Shown here piece after piece: positions 12,401 through 25,300 of a DNA stretch of 64,000 nt. Position numbers and translations under genes: made by a program. The notes under the pieces were generated by a model. It made no database searches and was not told the origin of the DNA. It worked only from the letters and a program-made list of their open reading frames with translations. The stretch lies in the NCBI GenBank assembly GCA_002633005.1, contig NMRA01000393.1, positions 329,833 through 393,832 on the forward strand. Reading direction: 5' to 3'. Within the stretch, counting starts at the first letter, position 1, and the number at the start of each line of letters is the position of its first letter. The DNA comes from Phoronis australis (lineage: Eukaryota; Phoronida; Phoronidae).

Positions 12401-14928
12401 GTGCTATGTGTAGTACATCCCTGGTCTGAGCCTTTTGCAGTAGATTCCTGGTCTGAGCCTTTTCAGACTGATACATTTTGATTTCCTATGTCTAAAGCCT
12501 GCTATCATCGAGTACACTTTTGCATTATGATATTTGAAATTTCAAATGTAAGATGGCCAAAGACAGAGATGCCAGGTCTGTCTTTCTAATGACCTATTTG
12601 CCATGTGTTACTGTGACATTTAGCTAATTTAAATGCCAAATGACAACTGTCACTGTTACCACATCTGTCATTGATTTGGGTTCATGTGACTACTGGCTCT
12701 GGTTCATAGGACTACTGGCTCACTACTGGCTCTTGTTCACAGGACTACTGGCTCTGTGCTTGCTGTGGGCTCTGGTCTTACATAAAATAACCTCAAGTGA
12801 CATCAGCAGTTTGAAACATTTATTTATCATTTCTAGAAAGATTTAATTACTTTGTAAAATAATTATTGATCAAAGGAGTCTGTTCTGCATCTTCACTTAG
12901 TTGATCAAAACGCGTAATTGCCTCCTCCGTTGACCTAAAACTCACTGACCTATTAACCTCAATTATGCAAATGAGTAGCTGCAGTACATGCCACAGACAA
13001 AATGACTCGGAATTTGTCGCCATGCTGGCTGAACCATCATCGTAGCTAGAGCAACCCGACGTGATGGGGGAACGGTAGTTTGTCTGATAGCTTTTGACTT
13101 GTACTGTATTAAGAAACATTCTACATAGGACTCTTTGGCGTCATGAAAGCGCAAGAGCAGTGTTTGCTTTTCCCATTTTTTGGCATTTAAGGTGTGATGA
13201 GCTGACATTCACTGACATTTTGAAACATTCACAGGTTTTATATGAATCGTTTGAATACTCCATTGCAATTTGATGGCTGGTCGCAAAGAATTTATAAAAA
13301 TGCTGTAAATTTCCCTCCACTCAAGAATCCTGAACGTATTCCACAAACTACCCTTTAGCCTTCTGAAATTGTATTGGAAAATGGTGATCATTGGGGGCTG
13401 TGGCTGTCGCAATGGCCACACCCTTGTCCTTGCCCTTCCCCCGCGCTTTCTACAGCATTTACTGTATAGAACTGGGACCTACCTTGACACAGGAATAATT
13501 TGCTAAATACATTTAGTTCAAGTGTGCATCAAAAAATCAAGAAACAGTTAAACTGAAGATTAAAAACGATGATTGTCTTTATGACTAAGTCTGCAGTATA
13601 TGAAAAAATCCAAATATTACGCATATGATAATATTGATTGGTATTGAAAATTCTGTTTGGTGGTTGGTTGTTAAATCACTTTCCAACAAAATCTAAAACT
13701 GCGTGAGAGACAGGTCTTCTGTTACAGCATTCATTGTGTTGTAAGGAAGTTAATATGCTTCCCATATCATGTGACATACTGTACTTCCTAATACCCCATG
13801 CTGTGTTCCTGCCTGATAATAACCTGGGCTCTTCCTTCTTCAGTAAGTTACATTCATTTGCAATAATGCGTTAAAAGTGCAAGGTTGAAGGATGAAGGTC
13901 AGCAGAAATCAATAACCAATTAAAATTACACATAATAAGTACTAGACAATAATCACTAAGTACACAGACTTTCCTAGCAAAGAATGACAATTTTCTGATA
14001 TAGATTACCAGTTCAAATACATAACTTACATGTTACTTGACAGAGATAGACTTGGACAAACATTTGACATCACTTGCCATTCCCTTGTATGTTTTTCTGC
14101 TTGATTTTGCAGCTTTTAACAATTCTTGTGACAACATTAGCATTTCATGTGGGTGATGTTGAAACAACTGTTGGGAAATACCCGTGGCTGAAAGAAATTA
14201 GGATATAATAAATTTGTCCAACCTTCAATCAGGCAGATGTCACTTTCATCTTTGCATTTCAAGTAATTGTCCCTTGGATATTGAAATTGTTGTTGATAGG
14301 TGTGACTAGTTTGGCGGCAGTAAGTGTTACGTGTTTTGCAATATTGTGCACACACTGTGTTTGGATAAAAAAGAATACAATGGTTGTGCAAAGCAAGCTG
14401 TTATACCATTCATTCACAGCATGGTAACCATATGGTTTCTTGATCAAAAACAAGAAAAAGGAGAATTTTTTGATCTCAAAATCTGATGACGTTTAATTCA
14501 GTCAAGTTTCAAATTATTCTGGATGATGACACAATTTTGAGATTTGACTGATTTCTTTATAGAAATATTAAGTGACAGATCAAGTCAAAACTGACATCAC
14601 GTTTTTACAATGGGATAAAATCAAAATTCTTATCAAATGGGAAGAAACTAAAATAAAAGTAAATCATAACTGATTTTACTGTGATACATTAACTAATTTA
14701 AGTGTCTGTTCTTGTTAAACCCTAACGTTTTTTGAAAATGTCTTTGAAATATTTCCTGTCATTTCCCTGGGGCTGATGTCTGCACTCATGTTCCTTCTTC
14801 ATTTGTGGTGTTGAAACTGGTTTAAATCATCGATTGGAATGGAGTGTGTAAGCAGGTTTTCATAAAGAATCAATGGCTTGTTTATGATATGTAAACAGAC
14901 ATCTGTAACGGAGGAACTGGGTGCTGAA
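9496..14928. other. non-coding stretch, C-rich tract at 10997-11080
   Basis: I find no supported exon. A pyrimidine-rich tract of repeated atcaccgcccccc-like units runs from about 10997 to 11080 and contains an N at 11046. Minus-strand open frames at 12137-12476 and 12847-13208 are slightly richer in CpG than the surroundings. They show no domain or splice context that I recognise and could equally be old transposon sequence. Confidence 0.45.
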
Positions 14929-14967
14929 AGGGTAGAGACCGCCACCAGTAGAGACCGCCACCAGTAG
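14929..14967. repeat. 16-bp tandem duplication
   Basis: gtagagaccgccacca occurs twice in direct succession. Confidence 0.85.
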
Positions 14968-15140
14968 GTTATCTTCTTTTCATTTGTTCTTCATTGATTA
15001 TCAATCGACTTAAGCATTAGAACATTATACCTGCATTATAGTGTTAATTAGTTGTCATACTCGGGCGAGGGAATACTCACTTTACTTTTAATGTGCTTAC
15101 ATATAGATGGTGCATTATTGCTGTTGTCTCTGTACCGGGT

Positions 15141-15503
15141 CAGGTGACACCAGAGGACTCCTCTGTAAGGGTTCAGGTGATACCAGAGGACTCTTATGTA
15201 AGGGGTCAGGTGACACCAAAGGACTCTTCTGTAAGGGGTCAGGTGACACCCAAGGCCTCCTCTATAAGGGGTCAGGGGACACCAGAGGACTCCTCTGTAA
15301 TGGATCAGGTGACACCAGAGGACTCCTCTGTAAGGGGTGTGGTGACACCAGAGGACTCCTCTGTAAGGGGTGTGCTGACACCAGAGGACTCCTCTGTAAG
15401 GGGTGTGGTGACACCAGAGGACTCCTCTGTAAGGGGTGTGGTGACACCAGAGGACTCCTCTGTAATGGATCAGGTGACACCAGAGGATTCCTCTGTAAGG
15501 GGT
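15141..15503. repeat. 33-bp minisatellite, 11 copies
   Basis: There are exactly eleven 33-bp units built on ggtgacaccagaggactcct and ctgtaaggggt. The unit is a multiple of three and mostly lacks stops, so frames on both strands stay open over hundreds of bases. They give 11-residue repeat peptides, such as one containing VTPEDSSVRG on + and PLQRSPLVS on -. Variant monomers, for example with gtgtggtg or aatggatc, are interspersed, which indicates higher-order amplification. I treat the open frames as a repeat artefact. Confidence 0.9.
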
Positions 15504-15543
15504 CAGGCATCTTGCGCCTGGCATCCTCTGCTGCAGCTCTTGC

Positions 15544-15873
15544 CTGCAAAGAAAAACAAAATTGAGACTGGGGGACCCTGCGGGACCCTGCTGTTGTCCG
15601 ATTTGACCGAAAGTTCATTTGTGATATATTCTTCTCTGTGAAAGCAGGAAGGAACTTGGTAGATACAGAGCCACAGAAAAAATTGCTATCAAAAGGAACC
15701 CCTGCAGTTGTACTTGTCTGAAACGGATCGTCAGCCACGCACTTTCCAGTAGGAACACATACACCAATTTCCGTATCAATCCCCGGATTTGTGATGCACA
15801 TCATGGTGGGTGCATATCGATGTTCTGTGTTACTCTTGTTACAGGAGAAGACATGAACTGAGCTCATGCACAT
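15544..15873 (-). other. possible exon(s) on the minus strand, unidentified
   Basis: Upstream of the 33-bp array, the minus strand has a frame whose translation looks unusually protein-like. It includes NPGIDTEIGVCVPTGKC, then VADDPFQTS and FDSNFFCGS, with spaced cysteines. Lower in the same frame a textbook acceptor (tttgtttttctttgcag, cut after base 15544) precedes ARAAAEDARRKMPD, which then runs into the 33-bp array. I find no good donor for the upstream part and no family match. It may be an exon of a secreted or cysteine-containing protein, a pseudogene, or chance. Confidence 0.2.
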
Positions 15874-17999
15874 TCTATATTGTGGCGTATAGCCTCTTCT
15901 CTAACAAAAAATTTAAGCGCCTGTGTTCGTCTTCATCGCTGACCTCTATTTTCAAATATCCCAATCCAAGTGCCCTAGATACAGGCATTAATCTGGACAA
16001 CTACGGTATAACCCTGCCTTTGGATTCACAAGAGATTTTGATACTAATAATATAAGGTATAACTGTCTGAATTAGGATTTATAGTCTGGAAATTCTTGAA
16101 TAATACTGAGATCTATGTATTTATAGTTCTGTCTAATCCTGAGGTGATAAGCATGTTGGTTTGAGGAAACATTCTGGGAATATTCAAGGTTACCTGTCGT
16201 GTTCACGGAAGCTCCCACCCCCTATTTTTTATAATTTTCTCACTGCTCGGATAAGTGCCCACCCTGTACTTTGAGAATGTTCAATTGAAGCTGCATTGGG
16301 TAAGCCTGTTACTCATATAATCGTTAAACTTTCATTTTTATTAATCTTGTCAAGTCAAGACTGTGGACTAAATAAGTGAAGAATTACACAAACCGCCCTT
16401 GGGCCAAGCCTTGGGCACTTATCTGGATGAATACAGTATTTCACACTGAATGGTTTACTCCTGACAGATTGGTATGTTTTGATGGTAGATATTGCTACAG
16501 TTGCTGTGTTATCTTTAGGGATAATTATGACAGGTAGATTTAATCTGCTATCTTAGCATGTTTAGATACAGGCACCTGATAGTGTAACAATGGAGGTCAA
16601 GAAGAAATTGAGTTGAGGTCTGACAACAAATAGTTGTATAACATGTCATGTAAATGTTCAGCATTGGATATCAGCAAGAAACTTTTAGTGCACCATTACA
16701 CCCTACCACAGAGCTATAGGCAGAACTGAGTTGTTTGTCTGAAGTAATCACAGCTTAGCTGACAGCTCAAGGTATGAAAATATGACAATTGAATAAACTA
16801 GCCATTATGTCATTCAATTGTTCTTACATTGACATGAGCTGTCTTCTCAAGCTATGGTTCACTAGTGGCTGACAGCCCCCCCCCNTTCATTATGCAGACT
16901 GATGTTCTGAGGTCTTTTGGTCAGTATTTATGTTCCACATTCATCAACTGTGTTATCGGCTACTAAGAAACAGGACAATTGGCTATTAAAACACTGAGTA
17001 GTCTTTGTAAGATATGCATGGAATGCTAGAGGAATCTGCACAAATCTGGTGAATTAGCAGATGGTGTGTACTACAAGTATGTGACTAGAGTAATGCATAA
17101 AACATGAGAAAATGATGCAGCTGGGGATTGTGTTGATGTGCTCTAATAACCCAAGCAAGGCGTGTGAAAATGATATGAAATATGAGAACTGCAAAATGTG
17201 AGTTTAACTCGGTCACTTGTTCTTGGAGCATGGTGGGGAGAGAACCAAAGGCAAAATAGTTTTGCATTAAAGTATGATCCTAGTTTTTAGCATTCATCAC
17301 CTGGTGGTAATGTACACAACTGATATGCTGTAAAGCTGTGAAGTGCTTTTGGGTAATTTCACCCTTCATTAACTGCAGAATGCACTTGAGGGGAACATTC
17401 CAGTAACACATAAATGTTATTGTAGTTTGACATAGTAAGATAGTGTACAACTGCTGTTCACAGGGACTTGCACACTAGACATTTGTACAAAGCCAGCTTA
17501 ACACACTGGACATATGAAATGGAAAAGTTGTTACAGTGATATCTGCTTTTTAACATTTTGGATAGCTGTGATAAATAAAAATAACCATTTATAATTCATG
17601 GTTCTGGTTGTTATTAAATAGATGTTTGCTTGTGTCTTGTTTATTGGGGAAACATAGCGCTCAAAACAGGTGAAAATGTATGCTCACAAATATGAGTGAC
17701 GGCATATTTGCCACTCATTGATTTGGGCTTGTAAAAATTGGTGCCCCAAAAAAGGCCGAACGTCTGCTTGACGCCTATACAAGCGAAGTAAATTTTCTAC
17801 TTGAATTCTTTTTTCCATTGTTTTTTTAGCGTTTGCTCACTTATGTCAAACCCTGCATAATAACAATAATAATGATATGTACACGTGTCTTACCAGACTT
17901 ATTATCTTTTTTCTTTAATTTTAACCTGTGTACACAAGTAGCATACTACTAGTTTTTCAAGCAAAGATAACAATTAACTAAAGTTATGTACATAAAATA
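15874..17999. other. non-coding stretch
   Basis: No exon is supported. A C homopolymer with an N occurs at 16876-16885. Phrases near 15910-16000 and 16250 (aagcgcctg, aagtgccc) belong to the same minor dispersed repeat noted near 3.2-4.0 kb and 59.6 kb. Confidence 0.45.
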
Positions 18000-18370
18000 T
18001 TACCTCTGAGGATGAAACTAGTCAGTTAGTTGAAACAGCTGTGGGATCTTGTAAACAAGTCTGTCCATTTAGTAAAATATCTACAAAACTATAGATTTTA
18101 ACTTGGTAAAAGTATATATTTTCTAAAACTAGAAAGCCTATAGAATTGATTTTTTATCCATCTGCTCTTAATTGGTCTTGTGGCCATATCTTTTTAGTGA
18201 AATTTAGCATGTACTGTTTTTGTTAGCCCCTCATGTAAAACTAAAACATTTTAAAAACAATTTCTAATGTTGTAACATGGTATCTGAAATTTTCATATAG
18301 GAATTTGTGGGATATGATGTTCTGAAGTCAGATAAATTTGGCCATTTTATAGGTTCCTACACAAGCTTAA
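18000..18370 (+). repeat. dispersed repeat family R2, copy 2
   Basis: This copy shares gcctatagaattgat with copy 1. It shares a 3' block (ggtatctgaaattttcata, then gatatgatgtt, then ttggccattttataggt) with the copy at 50520-51000 and, inverted, with the copy at 47829-48330. Confidence 0.6.
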
Positions 18371-18603
18371 AAGTGCCCAGCTATTCAGCTGTCCATAGTT
18401 AAGTTAGATTTCAGGGAGTTCCACTATGTCACACAAGAATGGATTGATTTTTTTATACTTCTTGAGTTGCCTTTGCATGAAAAGTAAGTCCCACTAAGGT
18501 ACTGTAAATGCTCGGGTTAATGCCCAGGGTGGTTAAATTGGCAAACCCAAAAATTCGGTAGTTTTGGGATCAGAATATATTGTGGAAAAACAAACTAATG
18601 CAT

Positions 18604-18865
18604 CAGTACCAACCACTGCCAGTACCAACCACTGCCAGTACCAACCACTGCCAGTACCAACCGCTGCCAGTACTAACTGCTACCAGTACTAACTGCTACC
18701 AGTACTAACTGCTGCCAGTACTAACCGCTGCCAGTACTAACCGCTGCCAGTACCAACCGTTGCCAGTACCAACTGCTGCCAGTACCAACCGCTGCCGCCA
18801 GTACCAACCACTGCCAGTACCAACTGCTGCCAGTGCCAACCACTGCCAGTACCAACTGCTGCCAG
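18604..18865. repeat. 16-bp minisatellite, about 16 copies
   Basis: The unit cagtaccaaccactgc is repeated with C/T variants (ccaacc to ctaact, cactgc to gctgc or gctacc) that cluster in neighbouring copies. One copy carries a 3-bp insertion. Since 16 is not a multiple of three, the long minus-strand frame over it is fortuitous. Confidence 0.9.
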
Positions 18866-20965
18866 TATAACTGCTGTCTTTCGATTTAGACTGGATTAAA
18901 ATTCTGTTGCTGTAATTCTGAATGCAAAAATCTATCCTGCTAAGCATTGTCTTGTGTGACTTGAAGCATCCGCGTGACTTGGCAGTTGTGAGAAGGATTG
19001 TCCACTTTAATTCTTGGAATTTATTTTGAATGAAAGTGCTTGAGTCAGGACAATGGCAGTGGAAACTCTGGTGGAAGTCGGCTGGGATTTTGGTGCATAA
19101 GTTGACCGTCAAACTTACAGTGTACAGGGTAAAAAATTTCGAAATATCAAATATGTCGAAGAATATTTGTCCAGCCCGTGTTTCTAAAATTGAAAAAGCT
19201 ATGAGATTTCTATGAGTGGAAACAAGTTTGAAGATAATTATAGGTTGCTGGCTGTGCTAGAGTTGTGTTTTGGACCAATCACAATAGAATGGTGCTTTCG
19301 TTAATTAAGCCAGCTGTGTTATCAGAAATGAATACTTGTGTGAGAGTGGTCTCCGCTATGTTTCACACCACAGTGGTGAGGGTACGACTTTCACGTTTTT
19401 GATGGGGGCAATTCCAGAATACATGACAGTGAATTGATTTATTTTAACCATGTTGGGTATATACAATCTAGCTAGGTTTTGCTGGCCAAATGTTGCGAAA
19501 TGTGTCTGTCTATTGGTCCATGCCTGCATCAAAGCTGGTCTGTTTTGGTTTCTAAAACAGAACAATTATGAGTTGGTTTCATTGAAGTTCACCCGCTCTC
19601 AGTGTTACCTGCACTTATCTGTAGTGTTTAATTACTATTTCAGCCAGTTGATGGCCAATAGATTCCAACAGTGCAATCCCACAAATGGACACTGTGAATA
19701 AAATCAATGAACAATTAGACATTAACAGCTAGTGACTCATCAATATACTTTTTATTGTGGACAAGCCATACAATCAAAGAACACAATTTAAAACTGAGCT
19801 AAGTGTCTTTTTGGCTTATGGGAATTGTCACAAACACTGTGTAATGTGACATTTTGAGTAGAAACTATGACCTTTCATTTGTTGTTTTTCACATTTTCAA
19901 TGGGTGACTCAAAATTCTCTAGCTCGCAATAAATAAATAAAAGTTTTGCCCATAAGAATGCCAGGTCTTTGTTTTTGTTGAATAACAAAGATATCTGGGA
20001 ATTAATTACAGATTCGCTCTTGGTTGCTGGGATAGGTAACTTGGCCAGCAGAGATCTTTAGTTGTGCAAACAGCTAAAAAAAACAGCTGATTAGTGTTGT
20101 AGTAATGATTTGTTTGCTCTTGAAAACATTTGTTTAAAGCTTAATTTATGCTATGACTATGATGTTCATATTATACCTTCATTGATATAGAAATACTATG
20201 CCAATGAATTAAGAATTAAAATTTGAAATCTCAAAACCACCAGGCTACCATGACGACATAGGTATAAGAGCTTCCAGTGAACATTAAGCTGATAGATGCT
20301 CCATACATGGCTTCATTTAGAGTTTCAAAAAAGAATTGTTGATTCAAAATTTTTTGAAGTCCATGTACATCTTGGCAATACTCAGTATCTAAAACATTAT
20401 GTTAATCATTGATGATGACTGGCTGTCAATCAAACTTGAGTCACACTTTGCCAACATGGTGATTAATGTTATAGATTCCAATCCCTTCCCCATGTGATCA
20501 GATAATTCCATCCCACACTGTTTGTGTTGGGTGAGTCACCTTGTTTGCTCCACAGGCCTGCTGTGCCAAACACTTGGCACATTGCTACTACTAAGTATGT
20601 GTCATCCAGCAGTCACTGGCCTTTCTGATGACTGAACAGACACCTTCAGCATCCAATGTCCAATATTAAGGATGAAATCTGATAACTCAATACAAAGTTC
20701 AGGAGTCATAAAGAAACCTCTGTTCATGAAAAACACTTTTTCCTTGAAATACAGAGATATATTTACGTTTTTCCAAATTTCTAAAATGGTGCTTAACATG
20801 TTGAGAAAAAGCCAGGTGCATCAAATTTCCGAGTTTTGGAAGCTTCTTGGAGTAGAAAATCAATTGTTTTTGACGCTACGTTCAGTAACTACACAGGTCC
20901 CTGGTTATCTTGGAAATTCATTTTTTCCTGTTAATCTCTATGTGTGTATTTACTACCTCTGGTTC
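18866..20965. other. non-coding stretch
   Basis: No exon could be supported on either strand. Frames near 19356-19701 and 20602-20986 lack recognisable domains and splice context. Confidence 0.45.
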
Positions 20966-21259
20966 GACACAAGCTCGTCATCTTAATGCTGCATCAAGTT
21001 GTCCCACGACACAGGCTCCTCATCTTAATGTTGCATCAAGTTGTACCATGACACAGGCTGGTCATCTTAATGTTGTATCAAGTTGTCCCATGACACAGGC
21101 TGGTCATCTTAATGTTGCATCAAGTTGTCCCATGACACAGGCTCCTCATCTTAATGTTGCATCAAGTTGTCCCATGACATAGGCTCGTCATCTTAATGTT
21201 GCATCAAGTTGTCCCATGACACAGGCTCCTCATCTTAATGCTGTGTCAAGTGGTCCCGT
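20966..21259. repeat. 42-bp minisatellite, 7 copies
   Basis: Seven 42-bp units contain catcttaatgttgcatcaag and gacacaggctcc/tgg variants. The array is followed within about 20 bp by a member of dispersed family R3. The + frame across it is open only because 42 is divisible by three. Confidence 0.9.
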
Positions 21260-21275
21260 GACACAAATCCAACAC

Positions 21276-21350
21276 TTACATTTGAGGGTTTTGTTATCCC
21301 TACACCTAAGGTAGCCTGAGCCAGACAATGACTAACCTGTCCTAATCAAT
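21276..21350 (+). repeat. dispersed repeat family R3, copy 1 (partial)
   Basis: The order ttttgttatccctacac, then gactaacctgtc, then caattcac matches 48857-48935 (ttttgttatccccaacat, gactaacctgtc) and, more weakly, 30828-30890. Confidence 0.5.
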
Positions 21351-21535
21351 TCACAAATTAATCCTCCTGGTTTAGGCGCGATACTGAAAACAAGCTATTC
21401 GCTAATTTTTCTTTTGCCGGTTTCAAAAATTCAAAGACAGCTACTATTTACTTTTCATTTCTAAAAACAGTTATGTTAGTCATTTGCCTTTTAGATTGGT
21501 CGTTTTTTTGGCATTGAAAGTTGTAAGCTAAATAG

Positions 21536-21652
21536 GCGTGTTGGTTTACGGCCGCAATCATCTTATCCAGCACGTTCAGTCAATCTCAGCGACTAGCTCA
21601 CTTAATACGTGACGGCGCCATCAAGCCGAGGACTTCGCTGAATCCTGTTAGG
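21536..21652 (+). promoter_or_regulatory. CpG-rich patch ending in a good splice donor, possible distant first exon
   Basis: About ten CpG dinucleotides fall within about 105 bp, in a window otherwise clearly CpG-poor. The patch ends at a consensus-like donor (gttagg|gtaagatt, about 21651). No ATG-initiated frame is obvious, so it could be a 5' non-coding first exon and promoter. The acidic exon at 37.8 kb begins just after an acceptor-like acacag and so needs an upstream first exon, but 16 kb separates the two and the link is conjecture. A transposon remnant is an alternative. Confidence 0.25.
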
Positions 21653-22114
21653 GTAAGATTTGTCTAATGCATTGAGGAAATTAATACCCCATTCGCAAAG
21701 TGTCTAAAACTCTATTGTTTTCTTTAGCAATTTTACTAGTCGCAAATATGGCAGTCTTGCGTCACTTTTGTTGGAGCTGTACTGGAGATTTGTGTTTCCC
21801 CTAAACTGTTGGCGTATTTGCTAAAACTTTTGTAGTCAGACCTTTAACCAATTCATGGAAGAGAGTGATCCAGCTCCTGTTTGGACTTTAAAGCCACTTC
21901 AGGGTGGAAAGGAAAGGAACTATCTGCCGGCGAAAATGACCCCTAATTGTCTGTCTGGCTAAATCGCTAGCATTTTCGCTTGCTAGGGTTTTCGCAAATT
22001 CTGTGATAATGTCCTACTCCCTAGTGAACACAGTCTGTGCAGGTCACTTGTTTTTGTTCAGTGTCAGGGAGTGCAGAACCAAGCTAGTGACCCTTAGTCA
22101 GGACCATTTCCATC

Positions 22115-22303
22115 ATGTCCTATTGCTTTATCGTTAGCTTGGTCCTAGCGTTACTGAACGCACGCCAGGTATGGGGAGTGGCTCCAAGATCGGAGATCAT
22201 TACAGGAAGAACAACCCCAGTCTACAAATATATCAGTGAATGGTTGGTCCTGTTGGACTCTTACTCCTTCAACTCATGGGTGAACAAGCATTATTGTAGA
22301 TGA
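22115..22303 (+). CDS. small ORF with signal-peptide-like start, unconfirmed
   Basis: The frame encodes 62 residues. The first 21 (starting MSYCFIVSLVLALLNA) have the shape of a secretion signal: a short N-region, a hydrophobic core and a small residue near the end. A purine stands at -3 of the ATG, and local CpG content is above background. The remaining ~40 residues have one cysteine and no known domain. A moderate donor (gccag|gtatgg, exon end 22168) would cut the frame in phase 0 right after the signal core. That is the usual form of a signal-peptide exon of a longer secreted protein, but I did not find the next exon. Chance is a real alternative. Confidence 0.25.
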   Translation: MSYCFIVSLVLALLNARQVWGVAPRSEIITGRTTPVYKYISEWLVLLDSYSFNSWVNKHYCR

Positions 22304-25300
22304 AGAGAAATCTTGTTTCAAGAATGATTCAATACTTTACACCCACACGGTTATTAATACTTGGATTTTTACCCAAGATACAGTATATATGTAATTAGAC
22401 TATTGGAGACTAGATGGTTGTCTTTACTAAATAATGTTATCACTAAAATTAGCTCAGCAAGTTTGTTGACACAGAAGGGAAAGGTTTACATAAATAACTA
22501 GTATTGGAATAATCAAGGTATTTTGTGAAGTATCTCGATAACAAGATTCAGCGGATGTTCTTTAATAAGGATTGTGGGAGATGCATTAATTTACAGCTGG
22601 GAAATAGTTTTTCAGAAAATTACGATGTTTTGTGGACCTCATTGCCACAAACATTGCCACATAGCTCAGTTTATTCCATGTCTACACCCAAACCAAGTAT
22701 TCTGAACACAGATCATTAGTGGATCAGTGTCTTTCTAATATATTTGTCCACATTAGAAGTTAAATAAACAGGACACACTCCTGTGTTGAGACTAAGCCCA
22801 ATGGGAGAGATTGTGGCATGCTGATACTTGACAGAAGCCACTAATGAGACACAGTACTGATAATCATAAATGGAATAATTTAGTTAAAGGATTATGGATT
22901 ATGTCACATTTCTGCTACAAGTTGGATTCCTGGGAGTTGCCACTACAGCTAATGCTGGAGTGATATCTGACACTTGGCTCATGCTGGATTAAACCAGCAT
23001 ACTAGATCTGTTGGTAAGTTTGTGCCAACCACAAGGTGTCACTTTGATCAATCGTTTGGTGTTAATTTAAATCATTTGTCATTCAGAAAATTATATGCAC
23101 AGAAATAAAAAAGCATGCAAGGCAGACTTAGGGATGCCTGGGCTCCCAAAACATTGATGGATAGTGATGGAAAGGCTGTTGCAGATGTTTGTCCGTTCCA
23201 CATTGTGGTCAGTACCCCCCCCCCCTGGGTTGGCAAAAGTACACTGGCCCCTGTGGCTGTGACAGCACTTATGTCCTGCCTCATTCCTTGTGTTTTGGAG
23301 AGACACATGCTTCCCTGTTCATCACTAATGTGTATTTCACTTCATCAGTTTCATTTCTTGGTTCACACTAATGGCTTTTGAGCACTTCATATCTTGCTCA
23401 CCATACCATTTGTTATATTTCCATTATTTTTTATAACTGCCTACATGCAGAAGTCCCGTGACTTGTCTGTAGGTTATATATCACTAGTCTACAGCATTGT
23501 TCTACACAGGGTTTGGTATTTCAAATGCCATTTACTGTCTCAAATTTAATGTAAGGAAAAATGCTTCATATCAACATTGATATTTATTTATATCATGCTT
23601 CATGATTTCTAACAAAGTGTTTGTAAACACGAATAGTTTGCATGCTTGGAGTCATAACACAGTTTCCATGAAAACTGTGCTGTGGTGCTTATGGCTTGGA
23701 ACATTTTTGCCTTTTATAAATTTTTTCTTGTCAACAGAAGTTTTATGTCGGCTACTTTGGTTATCCGTAAAAAGTACTTGAATGGCAGCGAACCTTTGCA
23801 TTTCTCAAGAGCTCCTCCTTGGTTACTGCCAGCACACCACATTGTCAGCAATCTACTGGCTGCAAGGGACAGTATCCCAATCTATGATTTTTGAGTGCAG
23901 GTAACATGAACTTTAAACCATAGACAGTCAATTAACCTCAGCTGCTGTTCATTACCTGTGAGAGTATAGCCTTGACCCCTTGCTTTTTATAGGTGGGCGT
24001 GGCCACGTGTTGGTTGTAAGCAAGCAGTAGCAATTGGGTAGGCAAAGATATGATTAACATTTACCAGGTCATGATTTTGCTTTGTAGATATTGAGTGCAG
24101 TCTGGGGTTTAAGAATACATTCTAAACTATGTTACTTTGTCCGGGGCGCAAGTACAAAAAATAGGATACTCCGCGCCCATTTAAAGAATTTACTCAAAAA
24201 GGATTTCCTTAGGGAAAGTCGTCCTTATTTAGATTTTTACTAGAAACAGCACTCTTTTCTTGGGAATCTATAAATTTTACCTCTTTGCAGAGTTTTTAGA
24301 TGGTTGGACATTTTTAAGCTATTTTTAAAGCAAGTTATGAAGACGAGTAAATTATGTTGTCAAAAAGTTTCAAAATATTGCATAGTCGGAAACAGGGGAG
24401 GGTTCTAGGGGGTCCGGTCCTCCTTTTTCCCTTGATTGTAATGATACAAAATCTAGAATTTTCAAATTGTTGACTTGGACCTCTCTTATTAAAAACATCC
24501 TTATTTCCAACGCACCCCACTTTTAAAAGATCTTGGATTCTCCCCTGTATTGATACCCTTGTGGAAAATATTGTTGTTTGAAAAAAAGAACCTTTTGTAT
24601 GGTTTTGAACTCTCAAATTGAACTCTTTAGTAGGGTATTTTAATTTTAACCTAAAAAGCGAAAATGGCACCCTTTTCCAAGGAATATTTTCAGACTACAG
24701 CATTCTTTTGTAGGGTAATGTTTTCAGACTAAGGCACCTTCTCCTAGGGCAATGCTGGTTGTAAGGCAAGCTATTGACTGGCTATAAATGTTGTTGTTAG
24801 CAGTTGAGTACCAGGTGTCTGCAGTTGGAAGTAGGATGCATTAATTGTCAGATAACTGTAACCATGGAGGACATGGCCACTGTTGCCTTATTCACACCTT
24901 GTCAGTGCCAGTAATACCATTCTGTGGTTGGTTCATGCTTGCAGTCAGCAGGGCTGTCCAGTAATAAATCCCTTTAATTTTTAAGCAGCTATGATCACGT
25001 GCATAGAATATTAATCCTGAAGAGGTGTTAATGTTACTGAAAGTGACATGTTCAAGTTGACTTGTGTACGGTAATGCTCTGAGTGTAGATGTCAACTGAT
25101 GCTGTTGTCAGCATTTAAGTGTTTTATTTCAATTTAGTTGTTTCCAAGATAACTACAAAACAAGTGCAGGACCAAGGCATTTTCCAAATATTTATTCTGG
25201 CCACTCTTTTAGCAAAAATTAGGTCAATTGTCAAGGTCAGCTGGCAATGACAATCGATTTGTGTCATGTGATTTGTTATTTTGCTCTAAATTTCATCACT

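Noticed and set aside
15048-15873. Long overlapping open frames on both strands (up to 203 codons) over 15.05-15.87 kb as full genes
   Set aside because: Most of their length is the 33-bp minisatellite, whose unit is divisible by three and stop-free, so several frames stay open at once. Only the upstream minus-strand part is kept, as a weak exon candidate.
18705-19112. Minus-strand 135-codon frame with Trp/Gly-rich repeats
   Set aside because: It is produced by a 16-bp minisatellite, not a multiple of three, so the apparent peptide repeat rotates frame and is not a conserved protein repeat.
20910-21182. Plus-strand 90-codon frame with 14-residue repeats
   Set aside because: It is the 42-bp minisatellite read in one open frame, with no start context, donor or non-repeat coding flank.
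24335-24670. Minus-strand 111-codon frame as a gene
   Set aside because: It falls in an old interspersed repeat-like segment and has no domain or splice signals.
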